NCBI GenBank assembly: GCA_903873585.1
Contig: CAIQOV010000048.1
Coordinates: 1-52,262, forward strand
Source: an uncultured Rhodobacterales bacterium
Lineage (GTDB): Bacteria; Pseudomonadota; Alphaproteobacteria; Rhodobacterales; Rhodobacteraceae
Reading direction: 5' to 3'
Length of the DNA: 52,262 bases
Shown here: one piece after another, positions 9,047-18,358 of the stretch
Layout of the letters: the number at the start of each line of letters is the position of its first letter
Position numbering within the stretch: position 1 is the stretch's first letter
The notes under the pieces: generated by a model
Database searches by the model: none
What the model was told of the DNA's origin: nothing
The model's input: only the letters and a program-made list of their open reading frames with translations
Translations under genes and position numbers: made by a program

Positions 9047-10698
9047 CGCTGCGCGGTGCGCCAGTTCGGGTTGATCCACGGTTGCTGATTAGACCGCGCC
9101 AGCATGCCTTTGCCCAAGATATGGTCAGCCGCCTTCTCGCCCGTCATGATCGACGGCCCGTTCAGGTTGCCGTTCGTGACCTGCGGGAAGATAGAACTGT
9201 CGACCACGCGCAACCTCTCCACCCCGATGACCCGCAATTCCGGATCAACCACCGCCATCGGATCATCGCGCCGCCCCATGCGCGACGTGCCGCAGGGGTG
9301 ATAAGCGCTTTCCACATGGGCGCGGATGAACGCGTTCAGGTCGTCGTCTGAGTCGACCGCTGTGCCGGGCTGAATTTCGGCTTTGACGAAGGGCTTGAAC
9401 GCCTCTTGCGCAAAAATCTCGCGCGTTAGGCGAATGGCGGTGCGGAAATCTTGCCAATCTGACGGGTCTGACATGTAGTTGAACACAATCTTCGGCGGCG
9501 CCAGCGGGTCAGCCGAACGCAACGTCACCGCCCCGCGCGAGCGTGACCGCATCGGCCCCGTATGCACCTGAAACCCATGCCCGTGGGCCGAGGCTTTGCC
9601 ATCATAGCGCACGGCGATGGGCAGGAAGTGATATTGAATGTCGGGATATTCGATCCCCGCCTTTGACCGGATAAAGCCGCAGCTTTCAAACTGGTTGGAA
9701 GCCCCAAGCCCCTTGCCCGTCAACATCCACTGCGCCCCGATCAACGCCTTGCCCCACAGGTTCCAGTATTTATACAGCGTGATGGGCTGGCTGGCGGCGA
9801 ATTGCAGATACAGTTCCAAATGGTCCTGCAAATTCGCCCCCACACCGGGGCGGTCTGCGACCACAGCTATCCCCATTTCGGCCAGATGGGCCGCGGGGCC
9901 AATGCCAGAGTGCATCAGGAGTTTTGGCGTATTGATCACCGAAGCCGCCACGATCACTTCCCGCGCGGCACGGATCACCTCGACCTTGTCGGCACGTTGC
10001 AGTTCAACACCAACCGCGCGGCCATCTTCGATCACCACTTTGCGCGCCAAGCCGTGATAAAGCTGCACATTGCCCTGTTTGATCGCGGGTTTCAGATAGG
10101 CATTGGCCGCAGACCAGCGCCGCCCTTTCCAGATTGTCGCCTCCATTGCGCCAAAGCCTTCTTGGGCTTCGCCGTTGTAATCTGCGGTGGTGTTGTAACC
10201 CGCTTGACCGCCCGCTTTCACAAAGGCGTCAAACAGCGGGTTGTTGCGCGGGCCACGGGTGATGTGCAGCGGGCCATTGGTGCCGCGAAAATCAGACGGC
10301 GCGCCATCTTCGCCGTGCCAGTTTTCCATCCGTTTGAAATAGGGCAGCACATCGGCGTAAGCCCAACCCTGCGCGCCCATGTCCTCCCATGTGTCATAAT
10401 CGCGGGCATGGCCGCGCACATAGACCATACCGTTGATGCTAGACGATCCGCCCACCACCCGCCCGCGCGGCGTGGCCAAAACCCGTCCGCCCAAATGCGG
10501 TTCAGGTTCAGAATGAAAGCCCCAGTCATAGCGCGGCATGTTCATCGGATACGACAAAGCGGCAGGCATCTGGATCAAAGGGCCCGCATCGGTGCCACCC
10601 GCTTCAATCACAATCACCCGCATACCCGCCTGCCCCAAGCGGTAAGCCAAAGCCGACCCTGCCGAGCCGGAACCGATGATCACATAATCTGCCTGCAT
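9043..10698 (-). CDS. betA: Choline dehydrogenase (GMC oxidoreductase)
   Basis: BetA is an FAD enzyme that oxidises choline to betaine aldehyde, and often on to glycine betaine, for osmoprotection or as a carbon and nitrogen source. The 551 residues match the family. The N-terminal FAD-binding motif is [15 protein letters not shown] followed by a Glu at the end of the next strand. The GMC signature [18 protein letters not shown] follows near residue 85. The C-terminal HPCGTSRMG and [10 protein letters not shown] regions carry the active-site His and Asn. It follows betI by 50 bp on the same strand. No betB lies beside it. A different alcohol as substrate cannot be excluded, but the context of betI and choXWV is strong. 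Confidence 0.94.
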   Translation of the reverse strand: MQADYVIIGSGSAGSALAYRLGQAGMRVIVIEAGGTDAGPLIQMPAALSYPMNMPRYDWGFHSEPEPHLGGRVLATPRGRVVGGSSSINGMVYVRGHARDYDTWEDMGAQGWAYADVLPYFKRMENWHGEDGAPSDFRGTNGPLHITRGPRNNPLFDAFVKAGGQAGYNTTADYNGEAQEGFGAMEATIWKGRRWSAANAYLKPAIKQGNVQLYHGLARKVVIEDGRAVGVELQRADKVEVIRAAREVIVAASVINTPKLLMHSGIGPAAHLAEMGIAVVADRPGVGANLQDHLELYLQFAASQPITLYKYWNLWGKALIGAQWMLTGKGLGASNQFESCGFIRSKAGIEYPDIQYHFLPIAVRYDGKASAHGHGFQVHTGPMRSRSRGAVTLRSADPLAPPKIVFNYMSDPSDWQDFRTAIRLTREIFAQEAFKPFVKAEIQPGTAVDSDDDLNAFIRAHVESAYHPCGTSRMGRRDDPMAVVDPELRVIGVERLRVVDSSIFPQVTNGNLNGPSIMTGEKAADHILGKGMLARSNQQPWINPNWRTAQR

Positions 10699-10748
10699 TT
10701 GTTAATCGCCCCCTACGGTGCGCCTTTTCTGTCGCTGGGCCAGAGACC

Positions 10749-11345
10749 CTATTTCATGGTTAGACCTGCGGCAGCGCCCAAATGCGCCGCCAGATAATCG
10801 CGCGCCATCGCTGTTGCTGCCGCGCCATCAGGCGCACCGGGGCGCAGCACTTGGCGCAGATACAGCCCGTCGATCAAAGCGCCTAAGCCTTCGGCAATGG
10901 CTTCAGCCCGCGCGCCTGCCAAGGGGCGCAGGCCCACCAGCAGGTTCGATTTCAACCGCCGCTGGTAAACCGCGACCAAGCGCTTGGCCTGCGGCACAGT
11001 CTGGGCCAGAACCCAAAAGTTCAGCCAAGCCCCCACCGCTTCACGACGGAAGTTGGCAGGGCTGAAAGATGCCACCACAATCGCCTCAACCCGCTCTATC
11101 GGCGATTGCGCCACGCACAAAGCGCCGCGCACCTCGGCCCCGTAGATCGTCATAACGTGGCGCATCGCGGCCAGAAACATATCTTCCTTGGACCCAAAGT
11201 AGTGATGCGCCAGCGCACTAGACATGCCCGCACGCTTGGCAATTTGGCTTACCGTCACGTCTAAAGACCCCGTCCGCCCGATCTCGGTGATCGTGGCTTT
11301 GACGAGCGCGTCTTTGCGTATAGGCTCCATCCCAAGCTTCGGCAT
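10749..11345 (-). CDS. betI: Choline-responsive TetR-family repressor BetI
   Basis: BetI represses choline genes and is released by choline. The first residues MPKLGMEPIRKDALVKATI are typical of BetI. The N-terminal TetR helix-turn-helix spans VSQIAKRAGMSSALAHHYFGSKEDMF. The ligand-binding half contains AWLNFWVLA. It is 198 residues, as usual. An AGGA element four bases before the first ATG supports that start. It is divergent from choX and the shared gap holds a BetI-like operator, so it probably controls both betI-betA and choXWV. Confidence 0.94.
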   Translation of the reverse strand: MPKLGMEPIRKDALVKATITEIGRTGSLDVTVSQIAKRAGMSSALAHHYFGSKEDMFLAAMRHVMTIYGAEVRGALCVAQSPIERVEAIVVASFSPANFRREAVGAWLNFWVLAQTVPQAKRLVAVYQRRLKSNLLVGLRPLAGARAEAIAEGLGALIDGLYLRQVLRPGAPDGAAATAMARDYLAAHLGAAAGLTMK

Positions 11346-11399
11346 GCTGTCCTAAAGGGGTGCTGTGAAAAACACTTGCTTTTTGCAGCTAGCTTGAAG

Positions 11400-11419
11400 T
11401 TTATTGACTCGTCAATCAA
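11400..11419. promoter_or_regulatory. BetI-type operator between betI and choX
   Basis: TTTATTGAC (11400-11408), two bases, then GTCAATCAA (11411-11419) form an inverted repeat with eight of nine positions matching. It resembles the TTGATTGA/TCAATCAA arms known for BetI sites. It lies 19 bp before the choX start and 55 bp before betI, well placed to block both divergent promoters. A weak -35-like TTGCTT is at 11376. Confidence 0.7.
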
Positions 11420-11438
11420 CAAAAAACGGGGAGCCCCT

Positions 11439-12374
11439 ATGACCTTCAAATCCACCCTGCTTGCCACCGCCGTGGCATTTGCCTTCACCGGTTCTGCCTT
11501 TGCAGCGGGCTGCGACAAGGTGACATTTTCCGACGTTGGCTGGACAGACATCACCGCCACAACCGCCACAACCAGCCTGATTTTGCAGGCTTTGGGCTAT
11601 GAAACCGAAACGCAGGTTCTGTCGGTTCCGGTGACCTATGAAGGCCTTGCTTCGGGCGATGTCGATGTGTTCTTGGGCAACTGGATGCCCACGATGGCGT
11701 CAAACATCCAACCCTATCTGGATGCCAAAACCGTCGAATCGCTGACCGCCAACTTGGAAGGCGCCAAATACACCTTGGCCACCAACGAAGCTGGCGCGGC
11801 CCTTGGGATTAAAGATTTCGCAGATATTGCAGCCCATGCCGCCGATCTGGATGGCAAGATCTACGGGATCGAAGCTGGCAATGACGGCAACAAGCTGATC
11901 TTGGACATGATCGAAGCCAACGCCTTCGGCCTGAAAGACGCCGCAATCGAACTGGTCGAAAGCTCTGAACAGGGCATGCTGGCCCAAGTTGCCAAAGAAG
12001 ATCAGGCGCAAAAAGCGATCATCTTCTTGGGTTGGGAACCCCACCCGATGAACGCCAACTTCAAGATGACCTACCTGACCGGCGGCGACGATTTCTTTGG
12101 CCCCAATCTGGGCGGCGCGACCGTTTACACCAACACCCGCGCTGGCTATTCGACCGAATGCCCGAACACGGGTAAGCTGTTGTCCAACCTCGTCTTCTCG
12201 CTTGCGATGGAGAATGAGATCATGGGCGCGATCTTGAATGACGGCACCGATCCGGCGGTGGCTGCCAAAACTTGGCTGGCAGCCCACCCCGATGTCATCA
12301 CGCCTTGGCTGGCCGGCGTCACCACCAAAGACGGCGGCGATGCAGTGGCTGCCGTGACCGCAGCGCTGAAGTAA
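11439..12374 (+). CDS. choX: Choline ABC transporter substrate-binding protein
   Basis: The periplasmic choline-binding subunit of the ChoXWV importer. A signal peptide (MTFKSTLLATAVAFAFTGSAFA) precedes the mature part starting AGCDKV. The GWTDITATTATT and DVFLGNWMPTM segments, together with GIEAGNDGNK and WEPHPMN, are characteristic of choline/betaine-binding OpuAC-type proteins, where Trp and Tyr side chains form an aromatic box round the quaternary amine. Length is 311 residues. The start at 11439 has a GGGGAG ribosome-binding site just upstream. The frame is open further up to 11376, but that overlaps the operator. A terminator-like hairpin separates it from choW. Confidence 0.95.
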   Translation: MTFKSTLLATAVAFAFTGSAFAAGCDKVTFSDVGWTDITATTATTSLILQALGYETETQVLSVPVTYEGLASGDVDVFLGNWMPTMASNIQPYLDAKTVESLTANLEGAKYTLATNEAGAALGIKDFADIAAHAADLDGKIYGIEAGNDGNKLILDMIEANAFGLKDAAIELVESSEQGMLAQVAKEDQAQKAIIFLGWEPHPMNANFKMTYLTGGDDFFGPNLGGATVYTNTRAGYSTECPNTGKLLSNLVFSLAMENEIMGAILNDGTDPAVAAKTWLAAHPDVITPWLAGVTTKDGGDAVAAVTAALK

Positions 12375-12380
12375 GCTTCT

Positions 12381-12412
12381 AAGGCCCCAGATCCCCTCTG
12401 GGGCCTTTTTCT
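12381..12412 (+). terminator. Intercistronic terminator-like hairpin, choX/choW
   Basis: AAGGCCCCAG (12381-12390) pairs perfectly with CTGGGGCCTT (12398-12407) round a seven-base loop and is followed by a T run. It lies inside the choXWV operon, so it probably stops part of the transcripts and keeps the binding protein in excess over the permease and ATPase. Confidence 0.75.
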
Positions 12413-12429
12413 TTAAGGGAAAGTCCGGC

Positions 12430-13263
12430 ATGGATTGGCTGACAGCAACAAAGATCCCCGTGGGATCAGGGGCGAATGTGGTGTTCGTCTGGATGAAAAC
12501 CCACATGACGGCCATCTTCGACGCCATATCTTGGGCGCTAGAGGGGCTGATCGCAGGCTTCTTGTGGCTGCTACAAGCGCCCAACCCCTTGGTTTTGATT
12601 GCGGTTTTCGTGGCCCTTGCTTGGGTCTTGCAGCGCAATTGGAAAATCTGCGTCGGTGTGGCGCTGGGGTTCTTGTTTGTGGTCAACCAAGGCTATTGGA
12701 AAGAAACCACCGAAAGCCTGACGCTGATCTTGTCATCTTGTGCAGTCTGCATGGCCATCGGCGTGCCCGTGGGCATCGCCTGCGCCCACAACGCACGGCT
12801 AAACGCCGCGATTTCGCCCATTCTAGACCTGATGCAAACCCTGCCAACCTTTGTCTACCTGATCCCCGCCATCATCTTTTTCGGCATCGGCATGGTCCCC
12901 GGCCTGATTGCCACAGTGATCTTCGTTCTGCCCGCCCCGATCCGCCTGACCGAACTTGGCGTAGCCTCAACCCCCACAGCGCTTTTAGAAGCCGCATCCG
13001 CCTTTGGTGCCACCCCGCGCCAGCGCTTGTGGAAGGTGGAACTGCCTTGGGCCTTGCCGCAGATTATGGTGGGGTTGAACCAAACCATCATGCTGTCGCT
13101 GTCGATGGTGGTGATCGCCTCGATGGTGGGGGCCAACGGCCTTGGCGTGCCGGTGATGCGCGCCCTTGCGTCGGTCAATGCCGCCAAAGGGTTTGAATCG
13201 GGGTTTGTCATCGTCGTGGTGGCCGTCGCCCTGCGCAGCATCTTTCAGCGCGAGGTGAAATGA
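12430..13263 (+). CDS. choW: Choline ABC transporter permease
   Basis: The inner-membrane subunit of ChoXWV, 277 residues with several hydrophobic segments. The BPD-type EAA loop reads EAASAFGATPRQRLWKVELPWALP (near residue 190), which contacts the ATPase. The PTFVYLIPAIIFFGIGMVPG and LNQTIMLSLSMVVIASMVGA stretches match the proline/glycine-betaine (OpuAB/ProW) family. It starts 55 bp after choX and overlaps choV by four bases. Confidence 0.94.
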   Translation: MDWLTATKIPVGSGANVVFVWMKTHMTAIFDAISWALEGLIAGFLWLLQAPNPLVLIAVFVALAWVLQRNWKICVGVALGFLFVVNQGYWKETTESLTLILSSCAVCMAIGVPVGIACAHNARLNAAISPILDLMQTLPTFVYLIPAIIFFGIGMVPGLIATVIFVLPAPIRLTELGVASTPTALLEAASAFGATPRQRLWKVELPWALPQIMVGLNQTIMLSLSMVVIASMVGANGLGVPVMRALASVNAAKGFESGFVIVVVAVALRSIFQREVK

Positions 13264-14288
13264 TGACCGCCGTTGTCTTTGACCGCGTTTCCATCGTCTT
13301 TGGCGACAATCCGCAACTGGCCTTGCCCTTGATGGATCAGGGGTTAAGCCGATCAGATATTCAAACCCAAACCGGCCAGATTTTGGGCGTGCATGACTGT
13401 TCCCTGACCGTGGCCGAGGGTGAGATTCTTGTTCTAATGGGCCTGTCAGGATCAGGCAAATCGACCCTATTGCGCGGCGTGAATGCCTTGAACCCCGTGG
13501 TGCGCGGGGAAGTCTTGGTGTCAGACGGGGCCAAGATGGTGTCTGTCACCAAGGCCGATGCGCCAACCCTGCGCGGCCTGCGCTTGAACCGCATTGCCAT
13601 GGTGTTTCAACAGTTTGGCCTGCTGCCATGGCGCAGCGTGCGCGAGAATGTGGGCCTTGGGCTGGAACTTGCAGGGCTTGATGCCGCCACGCGCAGGCCA
13701 AAGGTTGATGAACAACTGGCCTTGGTGAACCTGACCCAATGGGCCGACCGCAAGGTGGGCGAATTGTCCGGCGGGATGCAGCAGCGCGTGGGGCTGGCGC
13801 GCGCCTTCGCCACCCAAGCGCCGATTTTGCTGATGGATGAACCCTTCTCGGCCCTTGACCCCTTGATCCGCGCGCGCTTGCAAGACGAATTGCTAGACCT
13901 GCAAGCCAAGCTGAAACGCACGATCATTTTCGTCAGCCATGATCTGGACGAGGCGTTCAAACTGGGCAACCGCATCGCCCTAATGGACGGCGGCCGCATC
14001 GTGCAAATCGGCACGGCGCGTGAGATTATCGCCAACCCTGTCAGCGACTATGTGGCTGATTTTGTAGCCCATATGAACCCGTTGGGCGTTCTGACAGCGC
14101 AAGATGTGATGGAGGCCGGTGCCACCGACACCGCCGCCAGCGTGGATGCCCAAGCGCCGGTGAAACAGGTTATGGCGCTGTTGGCCAAAGGGGCTGCGGA
14201 ACTGGCCGTAACGCAAAACGGCGCTTGCATCGGTGTGGTGCGGGCGGCGTCCCTGATGGGACGCCTGATTGATCCGCGCAACGGGTAA
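13260..14288 (+). CDS. choV: Choline ABC transporter ATP-binding protein
   Basis: The ATPase of the choline importer, 342 residues. Walker A is GLSGSGKST (near residue 63), the Q-loop region MVFQQFGLLPW, the signature LSGGMQQRVGLARA and Walker B ILLMDEPFSALDP, followed by the switch His in FVSHDLDEA. The long N-terminal extension before the Walker A and the C-terminal CBS-like regulatory part (from VLTAQDVMEA) are typical of OpuAA/ProV/ChoV. The start ATGATG overlaps the choW stop. It ends three bases from the topA stop on the opposite strand. Confidence 0.94.
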   Translation: MMTAVVFDRVSIVFGDNPQLALPLMDQGLSRSDIQTQTGQILGVHDCSLTVAEGEILVLMGLSGSGKSTLLRGVNALNPVVRGEVLVSDGAKMVSVTKADAPTLRGLRLNRIAMVFQQFGLLPWRSVRENVGLGLELAGLDAATRRPKVDEQLALVNLTQWADRKVGELSGGMQQRVGLARAFATQAPILLMDEPFSALDPLIRARLQDELLDLQAKLKRTIIFVSHDLDEAFKLGNRIALMDGGRIVQIGTAREIIANPVSDYVADFVAHMNPLGVLTAQDVMEAGATDTAASVDAQAPVKQVMALLAKGAAELAVTQNGACIGVVRAASLMGRLIDPRNG

Positions 14289-14291
14289 AGC

Positions 14292-16931
14292 TTAGGTTTC
14301 CACCGCTTTGGCAGCCGGTTTCTTGACAGCGGCTTTCTTGACAGCGGGCTTTTTCGCCGGAGCCTTGGCAGCAGCGGTCTTTGCTGCCGTTTTAGGCTTG
14401 GCCGCAGCCTTCGGTTTAGCGGCGGCCTTGGGGGCCGCCGCTTTGCGCGCAGGCTTCTTGGCTGGCGCTTTGCCCGCCTTTTCCACAATCAGCGCCAAGG
14501 CGTCTTCCAGCGTCAAAGCTTCTGGATCGATCGTCTTGGGGATGGTTGCGTTGATCTTGGCCCATTTGACATAGGGACCATATTTGCCCGGCATAATCGT
14601 AATCGCCCCGCCATCGGGATGCGCGCCCAACTCTTTGAGCGGTGCCGCCACCGCCCCGCGCCCCGGACGACCAGCCAGCTTTTGCGCCAAGACTTCCACA
14701 GCGCGGTTCATGCCGATGGTGAAGACTTCCTCAACATCGGGCAGGTTGGCATAGGTCGAGTTGTGCTTGACGTAAGGCCCAAAGCGGCCAATGGCGGCCT
14801 CAATCGGGGCTGAATCGTCGGGATGCTGGCCCACAAGGCGCGGCAGGTTCAGCAAATCTAACGCGCGTTCCAGCGTTAGGCTTTCGGGCGGCCATGTCTT
14901 GGGCAGGCTGGCGCGCGGCGGCTTGGGTGCTTCGGTCGTCGCCTCACCTTTTTGCACATAGGGGCCAAAACGCCCCGTGCGCAGGCTAATCTCCAGCCCG
15001 TCTTCCAGCCCCAAAACGCGGCCTTCGACCGAGCCGCCCTCTTCATTGCCGGAAATTGCGCGGGTGTAGCGGCAATCGGGATAGCTGCCGCACCCAATAA
15101 ACGCCCCACCAGAGCGCGCGGTTTTCAGGTGCAAACGGCCCTTGCCACAGGTCGGGCAAATGCGCGGATCAGACCCGTCAGCGCGCACGGGGTACAGGTG
15201 CGGCGCTAGAAATTCATCAATCTTTTCCAACACCTCGCCAATCCGCAGATCGGCGGTTTCGGCGATGGCGGCATTGAAATCGCGCCAAAAGCGGGTCAGC
15301 ACATCAGTATAGCTGCGGCTGCCGGCGGATACATCATCAAGCTCGGTTTCCAAGCCAGCGGTGAAGTCGAAATCGACATAGCGGCGGAAGTAATTCGTCA
15401 AAAACGCCGTCACCAACCGCCCTTTATCCTCGGGGATCAGGCGGTTCTTGTCTTTCTTAACATATTCGCGGTCCTGAATCGTCGTGATGACCGAGGCGTA
15501 GGTGGATGGCCGACCAATCCCCAATTCCTCCATCCGCTTGACCAGCGTTGCTTCGGTGTAGCGCGGCAGGGGCTGGGTAAAGTGTTGTTCCGGCGCGATT
15601 TTGCGCTTTTCAACCTTATCGCCCGCGTCAATCTGCGGCAGACGGCCTTCGTCGTCATCCTCGTCATCGCGGCCTTCGTCATAGACCTTCAAAAAGCCGT
15701 CAAACAACACCACCTGCCCATTGGCGCGCAAACCCACCTGCCCATCAGGCGAGGCGATTTCCACCACCGTCCGCTCCATCCGTGCAGCGGACATTTGGCT
15801 GGCGATGGTGCGCTTCCAGATCAGATCGTAAAGCTTGCGCTGATCTGCCTCGATCAAACGCAGCTTGTCGGGCGAGGCCGCCATATCCGTCGGGCGAATA
15901 CATTCATGCGCTTCTTGGGCGTTTTTCGCCTTGTTTTTGTACATCCGCGGGCTGTCAGGCACATAGGCCGCACCAAAGGTGGCCCTGATCACATCGCGGG
16001 CCGCCATGACGGCTTCAGGCGCCATGTCGATGCCGTCGGTGCGCATATAGGTGATATGACCCGCTTCATACAGCCGCTGTGCCGCCGACATACAGGCCTT
16101 GGCCCCCATGCCATATTTGCGGCTGGCTTCTTGTTGCAGGGTCGATGTCATGAAGGGCGCATAGGGGTTGCGGCTGGCCGGCTTCTTATCGGCGGAAACC
16201 ACCTGAAAGGTTCGATTGTTGATAGCAGAAACAGCTAATTCAGCAGCTTCAGCAGTTGGAATATCGAATTTGTCTAACTTCTTGCCGCCCAGCACCACCA
16301 AGCGCGCTTCAAATTCCTGCCCGCGCGGGGTGGAAAGCACGGCAGAGACGGTCCAGAATTCCTGCGCGCGAAAGGCTTCAATCTCCATCTCGCGTTCAAC
16401 AATCAGGCGAAGGCAAACCGATTGCACCCGCCCTGCCGATTTCGCGCCGGGCAGTTTGCGCCACAGAACTGGCGACAGGGTGAAGCCCACCAGATAATCC
16501 AAAGCCCGCCGCGCAAGGTAGGCTTCCACCAGCGGCTGGTCGACTTGGCGCGGATGCGCCATGGCTTCCGTCACGGCAGATTTGGTTATGGCGTTAAAGG
16601 TCACGCGGCTGACCTTTTTCTTGCCCTTGGCGATCACCGATGCCAGCGCTTCGGTCAGGTGCCACGAAATCGCCTCTCCCTCGCGGTCAGGGTCGGTCGC
16701 CAAGATCAGTTCGTCATCGGTTTTCAGCGCATCGGTGATAGCCTTGATATGCTTGCGGCTGTCGGCGGCGACTTCCCATGTCATGGCGAAATTGTCGTCG
16801 GGGTCGACCGAGCCATCCTTGGGCGGCAAGTCGCGCACATGGCCATACGAGGCCAGAACCGTATAGTTGCTGCCCAGATATTTGTTGATCGTCTTGGCTT
16901 TGGCCGGGGATTCGACAACGACAACGGGCAT
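14292..16931 (-). CDS. topA: DNA topoisomerase I (type IA)
   Basis: TopA relaxes negative supercoils by a single-strand break through a 5'-phosphotyrosine. The 879-residue protein begins with the TOPRIM domain (VVVESPAKAKTINKYLG; DPDREGEAISWHL near residue 110). The active-site tyrosine is in ITYMRTDGID, around residue 300. A C-terminal four-cysteine zinc ribbon (CPTCGKGRLHL...GCGSYPDCRYT) is followed by two further glycine-phenylalanine repeats (GRFGPYVQ, GRFGPYVK) and a final Lys/Ala tail of about 60 residues resembling histone H1. The start at 16931 has AAAGGA six bases upstream. The longer frame to 17099 would overlap dprA. Confidence 0.97.
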   Translation of the reverse strand: MPVVVVESPAKAKTINKYLGSNYTVLASYGHVRDLPPKDGSVDPDDNFAMTWEVAADSRKHIKAITDALKTDDELILATDPDREGEAISWHLTEALASVIAKGKKKVSRVTFNAITKSAVTEAMAHPRQVDQPLVEAYLARRALDYLVGFTLSPVLWRKLPGAKSAGRVQSVCLRLIVEREMEIEAFRAQEFWTVSAVLSTPRGQEFEARLVVLGGKKLDKFDIPTAEAAELAVSAINNRTFQVVSADKKPASRNPYAPFMTSTLQQEASRKYGMGAKACMSAAQRLYEAGHITYMRTDGIDMAPEAVMAARDVIRATFGAAYVPDSPRMYKNKAKNAQEAHECIRPTDMAASPDKLRLIEADQRKLYDLIWKRTIASQMSAARMERTVVEIASPDGQVGLRANGQVVLFDGFLKVYDEGRDDEDDDEGRLPQIDAGDKVEKRKIAPEQHFTQPLPRYTEATLVKRMEELGIGRPSTYASVITTIQDREYVKKDKNRLIPEDKGRLVTAFLTNYFRRYVDFDFTAGLETELDDVSAGSRSYTDVLTRFWRDFNAAIAETADLRIGEVLEKIDEFLAPHLYPVRADGSDPRICPTCGKGRLHLKTARSGGAFIGCGSYPDCRYTRAISGNEEGGSVEGRVLGLEDGLEISLRTGRFGPYVQKGEATTEAPKPPRASLPKTWPPESLTLERALDLLNLPRLVGQHPDDSAPIEAAIGRFGPYVKHNSTYANLPDVEEVFTIGMNRAVEVLAQKLAGRPGRGAVAAPLKELGAHPDGGAITIMPGKYGPYVKWAKINATIPKTIDPEALTLEDALALIVEKAGKAPAKKPARKAAAPKAAAKPKAAAKPKTAAKTAAAKAPAKKPAVKKAAVKKPAAKAVET

Positions 16932-17049
16932 GGAATTCCTTTCACTTGCGCCAAAGGCCCCAAAAAACCGGGGTCTGCACAGCGGCGCAAGATGCGAGCG
17001 ATTGGCGCGGAATGTCAACCTGCGCTTTGGCCCAGCGCTTTGGCAATAT

Positions 17050-18174
17050 TCAGCGGCGCGCAACCAACCCGCCAGAGTGGCGTTCAATTTTGCCGTCAAG
17101 CTCTAGCGTAACCAGCTCGCTGGTCAGCGCAGCCGCAGCCACGCCCAAGTCGCGGATCAACTGATCTTCGGCCAAGGGCGATGGGCCAAGCCGTGCCAAG
17201 ATCTGGGCATGCAAGCTGGCCGTGTCGCCCGAAGGGCGGCGGGGCGGAACGGGGCCTGCGGGCGGTTCGCACAGGGCCTGATCGGTGGGGTCTTTGCGCT
17301 GCACCACCTTTGCACCAATGCCCAGCGCGTCGAACAAATCCTGCGGCCCGCGCAGCAATGTGGCACCGTCGCGGATCAGCCGGTTGCACCCTTCGGCGCG
17401 GGCGTCAAACGGGTGGCCTGGCACGGCAAAAACCTCACGCCCTTGTTCAAGCGCTGTCTCTGCCGTGATCAGCGACCCTGACCGCGCCGCCGCTTCCACC
17501 ACCACCACAGCCCGCGCGAGCCCCGAGATGATTCGGTTGCGCTGCGGGAAATGGCGGGTCTGCGGCGGCATTCCGATAGGTTGTTCCGAAATGCGGCACC
17601 CCTGTGCTAAAATATCTGCGGCAAGGTTGGCGTTTTCGGCCGGATAAATCACATCCACCCCACCCGCCTGCACCGCGACTGTGCCAGTCGCCAGCGCAGC
17701 TTCATGCGCCGCCGCATCAATGCCGCGCGCTAGGCCCGAAACCACCACCTGCCCTGCCCCGCCCAAGGCCAAAGCCAGCCTGCGCGCCATGCGCAATCCC
17801 AAAGACGATGCGTTGCGCGCCCCCACCAAGGCCACGGCAGGCCGGTTTAGCCACGACACATCGCCCTGCGCCCACAAAAGCGGTGGCGCATCGGGCAGCG
17901 TCAGCAAAGCTTGCGGATAATCGGCGCCACCAAAGCGCAGCAACCGCGCCTTGGCCGCACGGCCCTGCGCCAATTCGTGGCGCACAACGCCAATCGGGCA
18001 AACCTCATACCCCTCGACCCCTGCGGATTTGGCGATGTCGGGCAGTGCTGCCAAGGCCGCTTCCACACCGCCATGGTCAGCCACAAGCCGGTGAAACGTC
18101 ACAGGCCCGATCCGGCGCGAGCGGATCAGTTGCAGCCAAAGGGCAGGGTCTTCTTGGGCAGGCAGGTAAGACAT
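17050..18174 (-). CDS. dprA: DNA-processing protein DprA
   Basis: DprA binds incoming single-stranded DNA in the cytoplasm and loads RecA during natural transformation. The Rossmann-like core has VALVGARNASSLG, VVSGLARGIDAAAHEAAL, the FPQRNRIISGLA motif and VVEAAARSGSLITAETAL. A short winged-helix C-terminal domain (DQLIRDLGVAAAALTSELVTLELDG) follows. Length is 374 residues. The ATG at 18174 has GGAG five bases before it and is preferred over the GTG at 18192. It lies 118 bp upstream of topA on the same strand, a common pairing in bacteria. The presence of dprA alone does not prove competence. Confidence 0.95.
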   Translation of the reverse strand: MSYLPAQEDPALWLQLIRSRRIGPVTFHRLVADHGGVEAALAALPDIAKSAGVEGYEVCPIGVVRHELAQGRAAKARLLRFGGADYPQALLTLPDAPPLLWAQGDVSWLNRPAVALVGARNASSLGLRMARRLALALGGAGQVVVSGLARGIDAAAHEAALATGTVAVQAGGVDVIYPAENANLAADILAQGCRISEQPIGMPPQTRHFPQRNRIISGLARAVVVVEAAARSGSLITAETALEQGREVFAVPGHPFDARAEGCNRLIRDGATLLRGPQDLFDALGIGAKVVQRKDPTDQALCEPPAGPVPPRRPSGDTASLHAQILARLGPSPLAEDQLIRDLGVAAAALTSELVTLELDGKIERHSGGLVARR

Positions 18175-18358
18175 GAACACTCCGATCCACACCTACCTGC
18201 CGCCCAAGGGCTTAAAGAAGTGTAAACCGCGCCCCGCCCTAAGGCCCCTTTAAAGAAAAAAACTGCGCCGTGGGATTGAAGCCGCCCCCAAACTTCGTGC
18301 AAATAGCGCCAAAGCCGCAGGGGCAGGCCCATTCCCCCGATGCGGTGCATAGGAGAGC

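Noticed and set aside
11376-11438. A longer N-terminus of ChoX starting at 11376
   Set aside because: It would cover the BetI operator and place 21 polar residues before a normal signal peptide. The ATG at 11439 has a good ribosome-binding site.
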